Part shown: one piece after another, positions 20,574-32,697 of the stretch
How the letters are laid out: each line of letters begins with the position of its first letter
How positions within the stretch are numbered: the first letter of the stretch is position 1
From: Seison nebaliae
Lineage: Eukaryota; Rotifera; Pararotatoria; Seisonacea; Seisonidae
Direction of reading: 5' to 3'
Length of the DNA: 45,703 bases
NCBI GenBank assembly: GCA_023231475.1
Contig: JALJEE010001028.1
Span: 1 to 45,703 of the forward strand
The notes under the pieces: model-generated
What the model was told of the DNA's origin: nothing
Seen by the model: the letters and a program-made list of their open reading frames with translations, nothing else
Databases searched by the model: none
Made by a program: the position numbers and the translations under genes

Positions 20574-23500
20574 TTATTTGCCTTGTGCCAATTCCTTCTT
20601 CCAATTCTTTATGTTTCGTTGAATACCCTCGTACATAACCTTCGTCGAGGGTATGAGCTGACTCATTATATCGTAACATGGCGAACAGATATTTGAGAGG
20701 AAATCTATCTGATTCTGTGGCAATTCATTAGCGAAAGTTCGATCCATCATCTTGTTGGGTTTTTCTCCTCTTCTCTTCTCTTCGTCGCCCTGTGACCAGA
20801 ACTCTTCCATAATCTGTGTGGTAACTCGTCGTGTTACGGACCAAGGCTTGAAATTGGCACAAAGATCACAAGCCGTCATCAATATCGTCATCGCTTCACG
20901 ACGATGAGCTGCCTGTTCCCAATCGAATTGTTTCAAATTCTCCGTCGAAATATTCGTCGACATTAAACTCGGTTCATGCGGTTTCTCCAACACATCTGTC
21001 GTTCTCGCTATGACTAATTTTTCCGTTTTAGTCTCGGAACCTGAACAACTAAATCGAATACCTTCCGATACCAATGATTGTAATCGTGAACGGTTGTTGA
21101 AGAATTGAGCGAGATCAGTCGCTAAAATGCAATGTTTAATATCACTCAAAATATGTTTGTAAGTACGTGATGACATGTGTTTGAAGATGTTGAGTGAATC
21201 GTTTTGGAGGATGGAAACCGTTTGGTTGAAATGATGGTGCTCCATCAAACTGGTGGAATAGATGTAAGAGAGTGGCGAGAGACTCTTCGCCATATACTCG
21301 TTATTTCTTCCACGATGATCGAGATCATGAGACAAACATGCTGTAAAAATGACAATGACTTCCAAATCTGTAAATTGTTGTTCTTTTGATGCTTGCTTGA
21401 AAATCGAGTAGGCTGTATGAGCAACACTTAAGCCATGATCCCAATTATGATAAGCGACAGGTCGATAATTCTTTCGAATTGTTAACGCAAATTTCAATAA
21501 CGTACTATCGTCAATCTGGAGACAATTGAAGGGATATACTTCCAATAGATCTTTGTACATATAATAGACACTTAACGGTTTGTCACTGTTTCGTATATCC
21601 CAAGTAGAATAAAGATAATTATTAATTGGCAATTTCTCGATAATTAAACGATCATAAGTCGATTTCATTGTGTCTTGGCCCATTCGTTGTATGACGGATT
21701 TGTAGTCCGTATATTCATCTTGACTACAAGCAGCATGATATGATAATACTTCCAACGCGATCTTTAATTTTTGTTCGGATCTTCTAATTTTCTCATACAA
21801 TTTGGCATGATGCAATGCCAATCCACAATAAACGGCGAATGTACTAAACGCTTCCTCGTCTTCTGTCGTAAAGAAACCACCTTGCTTATTAATCATTTCT
21901 ACCACACCTATCGTACTAAAATTGAATTGGAATCTAATTATTATTATTAGTAAAGAATGAAAACCATCCACGTATGGTAATAGGCATACAGAGTATGGTG
22001 TTCGTTTTATAATTCGTCAAATCATCCACTTCTCTATTGAAACGAGGATCGGAATAAGCGTCAGTGATATTTAACGTCTCACCAGTCGTAGCAACATATC
22101 CAGCCACACCTTAAAAAACCGTTTAAAATGAAAAAAAACGGAAATTTTTGAAGAACCTTTATTTAACGGGAAACGGACAGCTACTTTCATTTTCGCTTCT
22201 TTTGCCGATTTTCTTTCGTTCAAATCGTTTGGCTGACTCTTCTTATTCTCTCCTTTCAATTGAGATAACTGATTGTCTTTTGTTTCATTCATTTTATTAT
22301 CGCTGTCTTTATGATCACTATCTTCATCAATGATACTTTGGAACTCGTGTGCCACATTCAATTCTTCACTCTCACCCAAATCGAATATTCTCGAATATAA
22401 TTCATTTGTACGGAAATCGATGAGAAATAAAGAAGCTCGATCAGCTTCCACTAATCTCTTCGCATAATCCTATCGAATGAATAAATGAAATAAGATTTAG
22501 AAGATGAAGAATTAACCATAATTTTCGCAATGACGACATCGATGCTCACCATATCTTGAAATATGGATTTGGTGACAGTGAGAAGAAAGTCATTCAACTT
22601 TCGCTGACGAGTCATATTTTGATACATCTGTAATGTTGAAAGAAATGTTAAAAATGTTTGATGAAATTATTATGAGAAGCAAATCTCATTAAACAATTAA
22701 GTAGATCATGCTATGTCTTTACTTCTATGACAATGCACATCTTTCGACAGGTAGTCGAATAGTTATGCTGAGAGGAATGTGAAGGAAAGAAATGAGGAAT
22801 TATAGAATAGATCATGTTGAAGAAGATGATGAACTTACATTGTTAGTTGTTTATTCACTCTTCAATGAATAATCTCTTTTCACTAACTCTTAATCGAACA
22901 TTGACATTGGAAGAAAAGAAATTAATTTTTCATCGGAAATTGCATATTCCAATAACATCAATTAACATTCATGATAATGCGAAGATTGAACGAGGAAAGT
23001 TAATTTGAATAGAAATGATTAGTGCAGTCAATATCAGAAGAGAATTTAATCTCGATACAATTTTCGTATCGTCTTATATCAACTAATCTTTGAGATCGAC
23101 TCCAAATGTTCATTGTTCTCTCTGACATTTCATTCTCTTTTTCTCCTAAACTACTCGGAAAATGTTTACCTCGATGAATAAATCTCAAATTGCATCGAAA
23201 GAAAATTATTTGCTTTAGAGCGAAAAAAAAGATGGAAATGTTCAATTAATTCATCTCATTCTCTCAAAAAAATTCTTCCTGATTTTCAAAGAAAATAAGT
23301 CATAACGTAAATGAAGAAAAAAAATGACAAACAACAATAATTCTCACTTCATTCGAAATTGAAGATATTCTCCTTCTTCTGCTGAAAAAAAAAACAAATT
23401 GTTGTTGAAAGGAAAATATTTCTGATGAGCTAAATAAATTCGGACACTTAACATTCTGCAAACAAAATTTCGCAGTTTAACGTGCGAGAGTCGTAGAAGA

Positions 23501-25635
23501 GAAGTTGAACATCACAATTAATTTTCTCAAAATTAGATATAACATGATTCGTTAATTAGGTAAATACTCAGAAATGAAGAAAACCGAATTCTACACGAAG
23601 AAAAATTTTAGAACTTACCGATGGATTTGGTAGTTCCTGTACCATCTCTACTTCATTTCTTATCTTTTTCATCTTATGCTAATAATTTCGGAGTATATTG
23701 AAATTAAGTGACTCCTATTAATATTAGAGTCGATCTGTTGTATAATTAAAAAATGTCGAAGGAAGGATCAAAAAAATCATTATTGATTTTTCACTTTTCT
23801 ATTTCTCGTCAAATATTTTACTTCCATTTTCCATATGAGATCATTCCCTTCTTTTTCGGTTGGCATGTCTCGAGTCATTTTAAGGAAAACGATTACATTG
23901 TTCTAATGATGAGGAGAATTTACATGATATCTATCTTGCACTCGAGATAATAAGGAATTTGCATTATTCTCTCATTTGAACCGAATAATACGATTGCTTA
24001 TGTGTGTCGTGTAGGTAACTATAGTAATTTCTTAGAATTCAGTAAGTCTTATGGCGACTCCGATAAAGTACATACACATTGTCCTCGCAAATTATGCATC
24101 GGCTTGTTATTATTGGAATTCATTTCTTTCCCATATTTTCTCCCCGAGATTTTAATTGGAAGAACAAAAAGGAACTTTTCTTTACATTGTTCTTTCTACG
24201 TCAGTGAGAGACGTAGATTTTGAGTGGACTATATATTACATGTGTTACATGAAAGAGTAGGAAAAGATGGTTTATACGATTTGATGTATATTTGAAAAAA
24301 GAAAGAATTATTTCAAATAACTTTCTCGAGTGGAAGCAATAGAAAAGATTGTGGCAACTAACTTCAACGTCTTCTTCGGTGAACGAGCCAACATCATACC
24401 TTCGATAAAACTCGACGACACCTAGAATACGTAATGGAATGTAATATTGGAGAAGTGATGATGATAGATGACTTTATAGTTGCCTTCACAAAAGATGAAA
24501 AAAATAATGGAAAATTTATTAAACCGATCAATTCGCCAAAGTTGCCGAGTAATGGAAAAGCCATTACACTCTTAGCGATGTTGTTGTTTATGTACATTCC
24601 TTTTGAATGTTCTTCATTATCAATATATTGGTGAATATCATGAGTGAGGAAATGCTTCAACTTTCTTCCTACCCAACAACAAACGAAATTGTCATTATCG
24701 ATGGAAATGTATTCGGAAGATTTATCATCTTTCGATTCCATACTAGTATGATTATCGCGTGAGTTGAATAGTTGATTAGCTGAATAATGTGTCTCACAAA
24801 TTGATGAATTTCTTTGATGTGAATTCGTCTCGTTCACTGTCGTCTTCGAATCTGTCGATTCCACTCTACATCCCGGAAAGATGGGCGATGAGACGATATA
24901 CGATGATGGTGATGGTGTTCGTTGATTACTGTCAAGTGAATGGTCATCATTATATGGTAGAATCGGTGTAGTCTCATATTCAGGACGATAATGTAATAGA
25001 AATTTATTATCAATCGTCTTCCGTTGATTGTCAAATTCGTCACAATACGAATTCGATCCACTTTTATCCACACATAAATAAAGATTGAAACCATTAGCAT
25101 TTAAAGTTGTGGAAATATTCTGATTTACTTCGAACAAGAAAACAGCACTACTCGTATAAGACGATTGAATTTGATCAGCAATTCCCCGAAACATATCTCG
25201 TTGGAATTGATTCTGTTTACTCAGGAAATCCATCGAATCATTCCAGTCATTCTTTTTCTTTTCATTCTTTTTCAAATTTCCTAAAGTTACCAGTTTCTTA
25301 GTTTCTTCTTCGTCTAGTGATACATGTGGATTATCGTGATTTTGATGAAGTGTTTTTATATCAGCATGATCGGGGGGACATTGATTTGTATTAAGCTTAT
25401 GAAAACGTCCATCGGGAGGTATCCGATTTTGAATTGGATCATTCCTTTTTTCATAATGTTGGAGATATTGGCAGATTGTGGTCGAATTTATATTTTGTAC
25501 TATGATATCAGCTAAATGACTTTTTGATATTTTTTGAAGACGAGTTAATAATTGTTTGCTGATATTGTCACCGGAAGTAAGTTCATCGGAATTTTCTTCA
25601 TTATTAATCTTATTATCATCACTTTCCATCGTCAT
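20574..25635 (-). CDS. GAF-domain cyclic nucleotide phosphodiesterase, PDE11/PDE5-like, about 1044 aa
   Basis: Hydrolyses cAMP/cGMP, with tandem regulatory GAF domains. Exons: 24525-25635, 24363-24421, 23619-23672 (provisional), 22517-22627, 22157-22469, 21965-22109, 20574-21915; all phases agree. GAF-A is split by an insert of about 130 residues between LYLCVDKSG and [24 protein letters not shown] runs from [18 protein letters not shown] through [29 protein letters not shown] and [29 protein letters not shown] precedes the catalytic domain, as in PDE11 (VLSYHATCS). Catalytic residues are intact: [49 protein letters not shown] and the substrate-pocket Gln in [10 protein letters not shown] roughly 40-residue insert follows LQSLVSEG. 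The last helix of GAF-A is not accounted for, so an exon may be missing between 22628 and 24362. Confidence 0.87.
22628..24362 (-). other. Long intronic stretch of the phosphodiesterase gene
   Basis: Unusually long for this window, where introns are about 50 nt. It contains one convincing small exon, 23619-23672, with TAAG before and a consensus GTAAGT donor after, encoding [18 protein letters not shown]. It begins with ATG, so it could also be an alternative first exon for a short isoform lacking GAF-A. Nothing else coding is evident. Confidence 0.5.
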
Positions 25636-27616
25636 TTGTAGATCTTTAAAAGAAAAAAATTTAATTAATGAATTTAATGTTTAAAAAAGGTTTTGGTTGT
25701 ATTTTGAAATTTCCTATCAGATATTAATTTGAATTATTTAATAGAATCTCAAAAAACGGTTTAATGAATGAATGAAAATGAATTAGTTTCAGACACTATT
25801 GCGCCCTGGTGGCATTTCATGTTCAATTATTTGTGAATTAACATGAATCTTATTGTTTACCAGTTTACTTTTTACCGATAATTATCGATTGAGAAAATAA
25901 GGAGAGGAATTTATTTGAAAAATTGAATAATGAACATAACTGAATTTGACGTGGAAGGATTATTTGGGTAATAATAATTAAATCAATAAATGAAAATTCG
26001 ATTCCGTGATAAATAGACAAGCTCAAAAACATTATTTCTCCTATACAATTTAAGAGGATTTATGACGAAAACAGATCGATATTCAATTGCTGAACAACAA
26101 TTCCATTTGACTGATTCCACTGATAAATAGAACTGGTATTGAACAGGCAACATATAAGTGGCTGCAGTGTAAGATTTCTTCCTATAGAGCGATATGTTAA
26201 TCGTTTCATAATATTGTTCTAATAATTTAGATGGAAATTATACATCATGTTGAGACTCATATATACAATATTTTCGGACGTACATATACAATACCTACAG
26301 ATTATTACTCACACAATGGCACACTTTTGTTATGATTGGGATGTAAGAGGACCGCATCCACAAATACTTCATTCACCATTTACCTAGACAACGTGAGATC
26401 TTCTCATTCATTCATACACAAACGAACACACGCGTTGCGCTTCCATAACATCTTCTACATTAAACAAATCAACAATATTTTTTCTTCTCCTGGAAATATC
26501 TCCAAATTACACACGGAAACCATCAGTCTAATCAGAATGAGTTGAATTTAATTCATAAATTTTATCGTACTCCCATCACAAGATGTAATTTGATTGACAC
26601 CACATTCATACACATACGTGCTCCATATCACCGAATATAACAATTAGAGAAGTTCATTCTATATACAGAACAGTAAGATTAGTTGATTGACGAAGAGGAG
26701 GAGTCGGAATACACAGGACAAGTTCGAACGACAAAGAACTTCTTGTGTAATCTGTGTAAAGTTATTGGACATGTAGATGGATTCATTTTTTATTTAACTG
26801 ACGTACTCAAATATAGAGGTTACATCCATTCAAATTAGTTTAGGAGAATGATCGTACATACACCGTTCGAGACAAACCGACGCCTAAAGCACAAGAAGAA
26901 TGTACGGGTATAAATAATGAACGAATTTCGTTGATTATATATATTTATTAAGGTAAAAGAATGCTATTTACAATAACAATATCATTCAATAATAATACTA
27001 AATAATTTCGGGGGAGAAATTGTCGATTAGTCCTACTTGGGACTCTCACCAACATATTTACTTATATATTCACTTCAAATAGAGCGAGATACATAGAAGG
27101 AGATAGAAGACAATATAAGAAATGTGCATGAAAGTGTAGGAAGATGAGAGAATCCTAGTACATTAATGGTGACATCTGCAACCACTACTATGGCCTCATT
27201 ATATAATAAATGGAGTGCCGATGGATATGGATGACGTATGTAATTTTCAATTCAAAAATCTTTATTGCCACTGATCTTTAGTTACTTACGTAAACTGAAG
27301 TCTTCCTACACAACTGGAAAAGAGACGTGAAATGAAAGAATAACACTTCATAACTTTTCCTCCCCATAACTAAATATATTCCTTCGTCAGATATGAATAA
27401 ATTACTTCAACAAATAATATTGTTGGGAAAAGAAAATATGAAAGACTGTTTCTCTCATTGATTCCTTCCCAACTATCTACACCACGTTCCAATCAGAAGT
27501 CGAATGAATTGATATTGACATTATGGGAATTCTTTTAAGGAAAATAATCAGCAAGAATAATCAGAAGATCGAAATGTAAGAAAACATAAAGATTGAAAGT
27601 CGAATTTGGAAACCTT
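25636..27616. other. Gene-poor region upstream of the phosphodiesterase
   Basis: An acceptor-like TTTTCTTTTAAAG ends 8 nt before the phosphodiesterase ATG, implying a 5'UTR intron or trans-splicing. Beyond it I see AT-rich sequence, rich in ACA/CATACA words at 26200-26650, with only short non-coding-looking frames. Confidence 0.5.
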
Positions 27617-27847
27617 TCACATTAGAGCATAGCTTGATCGGGATTAATTTCCGCTTTTTGGCCAAACAGCTTGGACTTAATGTCGTATCGTTCATAATTT
27701 TGTCATCATAATTCGTACAATCTTCATAAGTGGTTTCCATATATTTCTTCTTATTATCGTTGTCAACCTTTTTCACACGACTTCCCATTCCTTCACCGTT
27801 CCCACTCTTCTTCTTCTTCTTCGTGTGCATTCGTAAATCGACTTTCT
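27617..27847 (-). CDS. Candidate internal exon of an unidentified gene
   Basis: Minus strand: a CTCCAG acceptor, an open frame of about 77 codons, then an AAAG|GTTTCC donor. The product is basic and Lys-rich with cysteines: RMHTKKKKKSGNGEGMG, YMETTYEDCTNYDDK, TTLSPSCLAKKRKLIPI. Codon choice is less AT-extreme than the flanks, which suggests coding. No family recognised and flanking exons not found. It may belong with the candidate exon at 30226-30356. Confidence 0.4.
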
Positions 27848-30225
27848 GGAGTTCAGTGTAAAAGAAACAAAGAAAGTATTTCAATGATAATTTATGAAAA
27901 GAAAATACGAAAGTTAATAAAAATAATCTAATATGACTAAAAAAATAATAGTTTAACAACACAAATATTCTTTTCTACCTAACTTATAGTACATATATGT
28001 TTGTAATAATCATTTTATGTTACAATTCTTTTTAAAGTAACGATTACGGATCTCCTATTCAACTTTCCTCTTTATATTCAATTTCTTTTTCGATACATCC
28101 AATTTTACTTTTACCAAACTCAAATTACATTTATTAGTAATTTGAGATCTCTACCGTAAGAAGGAAGGAGAAGAAGAGTAAACTGAAATGTTTTGTACTT
28201 GAAATTTAGATTGTTCTTCATTTATAATTTGAGAATCTAACAATTTGAGAGTTGTAAGTAAATTCCACTTTGATTTATGAAGTCATTCTTGTGAAACGGC
28301 CATTATGAAGCACAATGTTATAACATCAATTAACAATTTTGAACTTCTCAATTTCACCGATTAATGGTTATACTAATATACATAAGTTTTATTGATGAGT
28401 TATCTGAATGAATAATAGGAATGAAAATTTTGACCAATTGTACAAGTTAGAACATATTTTGAAACATATTCTAACATATTTTTAGTTTTTACACTTATAT
28501 TAAAAATATCGAACACAACATTAGAGTAGTGATAGCAAACGTAAAATTATTGAACTTAAAACATTCTTCAACCATTTGCACTCACTAACATACGAAGAAG
28601 TTTCACCGAAGAACTCTTCCTCTCACTTACGTCATAGGTACTATGAATGCTCAAAATATGATCAATGAACATTGTAAACAGATGATACGAGAACTAACTT
28701 GAGGAAGAATTAAAAATAAATTAATTTCGGACAATGAACGCAGACTTTTATTTGTGCACCAGATGTGCACAAAAAATTGAAATATCTATTCACCTCTCTC
28801 AAAGGATGGGAGGGAAGATGGATGATCTGTTGGACGATAAAGAAGAGTATTCCAGCAAATATTGAAATGAAAGCGAAGTAGATTATGATTTAGTTTGGGG
28901 AACAATTCTCTTTTATACCTTTTCCTCGATAATTTATATTCAACGTCTCAATTCATTTGGGAGGAGATGAACGAGCGAAATTGTTTATTGTTTAGTAATA
29001 TTGTTCTAATATACTTCAATTCTTCCACCTTTGCCAAGATGTTTGTGAGAATTCTTTTCTATTACATAATTTAGTTTCTCTATTATTTGTGAAAGTTGCG
29101 ATATATTGTTTTCACAATATAATGTAATTTGTTATTTTTAGCGGGGGGAAACCTTCGTAATGTTTATTCTCCTTCAATTACCTTCAACTGCCGAATAATT
29201 CGTCACGCAAATAATAGGATACTTTTAAGCAGAATTATTAAATTCAAATTTCTTTTATGATAAATATTGAATCATTACCTAAATCAGACCAAATAACTAA
29301 ACTTCCATTCTCTCCAACCCCTTCTAATTATTTTGTATTTATTCATTACTAGTTTTACCAAAATATTTCTCATATCTTTTTTTCTATGTTTATTTTCCAT
29401 AATATTTTTCCGTTTGAAGAATAAACGAATTATTCGAGTGTAATGATTTGACAAATATTGATTCTAATCATTTAAATCAATGGAAGAAATTGGAAAGAAG
29501 TGTTTTGAGCATAATTGATTAAATGATTTCAATATTCAGTCAACTGTCATAAAATTGGAGAATTTGATTCTCATATTTATGAATTGGTAAAGGAAGAAAA
29601 TTACATGATGTAATTTACATTATTTGTCTATTTTCAATTTTGGGTAAAAGAAGAATAATTTATGACATAAGAAATCATAAATGAAAATGAAGGAAAAATG
29701 AAGGAGATGAAAGATGGGAAATATTGTTGGAGATGAATATCCAATAAAATTAGATCGCGCAATTCACATATCTTTCTTTTTATCTACTTTCCTACATGTA
29801 TAAATGATGTAGTATTAAGAATGTTTATGTGAAAAAGAAAATAAGTTTCGTATCTATGTTATTATTATCATACTCAACTATCAGAATTTCTGGATGAAAA
29901 ACAATAAGTTTTTGTGTGTAAATCCTCCATCATCATTTGGAATTATTACAGAACATCGCCTTTCTATCTCATCCTCCCACCCAAAACAACGAGGAAAACA
30001 ACAGAATAAACTTTCTTATTTATTTAGCGAGAGGAAATTTGAGATTTGACCTTGGAGTAACTTAAGATCTAAAGCAATCTTATTTTCTTGTTGTTCGACG
30101 AGTAGTTCTCAACTAATTCTTCTTTACTGTCCGATTGCCCCACCACCACTATACACACAGTCACTCAAACAGGTTTTTTCGACAAACAAACAAGACAACA
30201 ATTGGGGAATTGGAGGCAACTAACT
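27848..30225. other. Gene-poor AT-rich region
   Basis: No frame of coding character on either strand. Contains a perfect 9-bp inverted repeat at 28751-28773. If the exons at 27617 and 30226 belong together this is a 2.4-kb intron, very large for this genome. Confidence 0.45.
28751..28773. repeat. Perfect 9-bp inverted repeat
   Basis: TTTGTGCAC - CAGAT - GTGCACAAA. Possible dimeric protein-binding site or chance; no neighbouring gene start. Confidence 0.6.
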
Positions 30226-30356
30226 TTATTAGAGAAAATGGTGAGTAATCCTCCTTTCGTATCTGAAGCAATCTCATCATTCGAAATGAGCATTGGATGG
30301 TCTTGTTTGCTCTCCTTCTTATTACTCCTTTCCCCCACATCCATAAGCTGACGCAT
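30226..30356 (-). CDS. Candidate first coding exon of an unidentified gene
   Basis: Minus strand: ATG at 30354-30356, then 43 codons and an AAA|GTTAGT donor. The frame reads MRQLMDVGERSNKKESKQDH, PMLISNDEIASDTKGG, LLTIFSNK. It is hydrophilic, balanced in composition and unlike its AT-rich surroundings. No family recognised. The overlapping frame in the other register (30161-30361) looks like its shadow. Confidence 0.4.
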
Positions 30357-31491
30357 ATCAATTAAATTGTGGAGTGAATTCTTTGTTGTTTTGGCAGTGT
30401 GCTTATCTATTTGCTTTTCTGCTTGGGAGAAAGGAAATCATCAGTTAAGAGTATAAGATGATGCAGAACAATTTTATGGAGGTGAGTACCTTTTTTATAA
30501 TTTTAAAATGATTCCTGTCTATTATGCATGAAATGCGATAAGTTTGAGGAAAAACAATTTATATGAATATAATATTGTTTAAAGAAAATAATGATAGTAT
30601 GATATTTTTCATGCTTTGATCAATAATATTGACACATAATCTTGAAGAAGAGGGGAGAGAATGTTTTCCTTCAATTTTATCAATAAATTATTATTTGAAT
30701 AAATTATTATTTTTTGCATCTAGTTGAGTTGTTTGTCGAGAGAGTAATGTGTATCGATATCATGAAATTTGTATTTACAATACTTACAAATTATATCGAA
30801 TATATCTAGCATGTCTAACTGATAAATTTTATAGAAAATAAAAACAAATAAATGGATGAAAACATCGTCTTCATCATGACCATGATCATCTGCAGAAGGA
30901 TTAGAGAGGAAATAATCAAAAAGGAAATCAATATTCATAGTTCCGTTTTGACTTCATTTGTTTTTCGTCGAAAATGAAGTGTAGTGAAAAGATGAACTAT
31001 GCCATTCCTCATAAATTTATTCACATAAAAATTCCAATTAGACGGAATTTCGACGGAAGATCGATAGGACTAAACCATCATTTCCATTAAAAGGAAAAAG
31101 AATTTTTCAAAAACCCATCAAAAATTGTTGATGGAAATTATTGGTCTTGATAGAAATTGTTAATATTCCCATAACTCTTGTTATTGATATCGATCATGAT
31201 AATCCATCAAATGGTTTTCTTATTAACTTAAATGAAAATGAAATATAATTTATATATAAAAATTCAAGTATCAGTCAGACGGATGGAAATTTTGTCCGTT
31301 TTTTCTATTTTTCTCAATTACTAATAGTTATAGATTATAATTTTCCGATAAATAATTTTTTTCTTACATTTAACGAATGATTAGATAGAAACCGAAAAAA
31401 ACAATTTTTCCTTATTAGATTCACTTCATAAATAATCACTTAATATACTTATTCGTCCTACCAACAAAAAAGTTGCTACTTCTTTAAGCAA
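30357..31491. other. No supported gene
   Basis: AT-rich. A minus-strand frame beginning MNIDFLFDYFLSNPSADD at 30938 contains a TCTGCAG acceptor-like word, but I cannot support it as a gene. Confidence 0.4.
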
Positions 31492-32697
31492 TTATCTTTC
31501 ATCAGTAGAAAGTAAAATAGAACTTTCGATTTTTTGATAAACAGGTCCCCTTCGACAAGATGCACCGGCTGCTCCTGAACTGCTTCCGTTGGTGGTGGTG
31601 AGTTGGTAGAAACGATATCGTAGTTTCTGTAATCGTCGTCGTTGATGTGATAGATAATCATTTCGACTCGTTGATTTATTGAAAGATGAAAATTGTTCAT
31701 GAGATCGACTGCGATTGGTGAAGGAGAAAATGTTGGTGGATGATTGGAGTGTTTTCTTCGTTTGGTCGAATTTGCATTGACTATAAGAAGTTAAATGAGG
31801 TAAATTTGTGGGAATATCGTCAATGACGAGTTTGTTGGAGAATGTATCGCTGAACAAGTTGTTGGGTATCTGTAATGGATAAATATTGGACTCATTCTTA
31901 TATCTCTTGCAATTAGTGAGAATGGATTGAGAAACATACATTTTCATTGTAGGTAATTTTGATGGTGACGAGATGATTGAAGATGTGGAAATGGAGGATG
32001 TGGAAGAGTTGCGATGAACAATTAATAAGTTGGCAAGAGGCGTCTTTTCTGAATATGGATGAGAGAAAGAATTTGAAGTAGTAATCGTTGTTGTTGTTGT
32101 TGTGAGGGATGACGTTTGTGAAATGATAACAATGGTCGTTGTCGGATGGAATGAGAAAGATAGGTTAATATTAGATGATGATACTAAATTATTTTGGTTG
32201 GAAGGCGATTGAGCGGGTAATTGATCTTTTGTCGCATAGATGCAACAATCATTTAGCTGTTGATCCAACGATTCTTTCGAATAGCATTGCCTCCAATGCG
32301 TATGATAACATTTGCATTTGTTATCGCTAATATCTTCTAATAATTGTTTGGTCATAGTGGAATGGAGAATGCATCTCGATGCGCAATCGCGATTATAACA
32401 GAAGAGTAAATAATTCGCATACACCTGACAATCAATCGAACTAATCAATCCGCAATAGTGACGTGCAAGATTCTCGGAAAGACTTTCAAGTGAAATGAAT
32501 GACCTTTCTCCCAACTCTCCATCGTACGAATTATAACGATGATGCTTCTTATACGAAAGTAGAAATGCAACTAGTGAATCTGTCTTGCTCCGTTTCCCAT
32601 TCTTTCGTTTCATCTTCAAGTGAATTGTTCCTCTAATAAAACTATTTCGTTCCGTATTGTGTGTAAATTGCGTAGCGAATCCAATATTAGCGAGCAA
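31492..32697 (-). CDS. Orphan open frame, 401 aa, Cys-rich N-terminal half and Ser/Thr-rich C-terminal half
   Basis: An uninterrupted minus-strand frame. A cysteine-dense section lies at roughly residues 80-160: RHYCGLISSIDCQVYANYLL, FCYNRDCASRC, NKCKCYHTHWRQCYS, NDCCIYA. It is followed by Ser/Thr-rich low-complexity sequence (SLTTTTTTITTSNS) and a basic tail (YLSHQRRRLQKLRYRFYQL). The Cys spacing suggests a disulphide-bonded or metal-binding module, but I do not recognise it. There is no signal peptide after the assumed start; an upstream exon could supply one, and the overlapping frame at 32616-32879 may include it. Twelve or more cysteines in one third of the protein and a 1.2-kb open frame in AT-rich DNA argue that it is real. 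Confidence 0.5.
   Translation of the reverse strand: MLANIGFATQFTHNTERNSFIRGTIHLKMKRKNGKRSKTDSLVAFLLSYKKHHRYNSYDGELGERSFISLESLSENLARHYCGLISSIDCQVYANYLLFCYNRDCASRCILHSTMTKQLLEDISDNKCKCYHTHWRQCYSKESLDQQLNDCCIYATKDQLPAQSPSNQNNLVSSSNINLSFSFHPTTTIVIISQTSSLTTTTTTITTSNSFSHPYSEKTPLANLLIVHRNSSTSSISTSSIISSPSKLPTMKMYVSQSILTNCKRYKNESNIYPLQIPNNLFSDTFSNKLVIDDIPTNLPHLTSYSQCKFDQTKKTLQSSTNIFSFTNRSRSHEQFSSFNKSTSRNDYLSHQRRRLQKLRYRFYQLTTTNGSSSGAAGASCRRGPVYQKIESSILLSTDER

Noticed and set aside
31492-32697. GFR-alpha/GAS1-like cysteine module in the 401-aa frame
   Set aside because: Cysteine spacing does not match that fold closely enough to name it.
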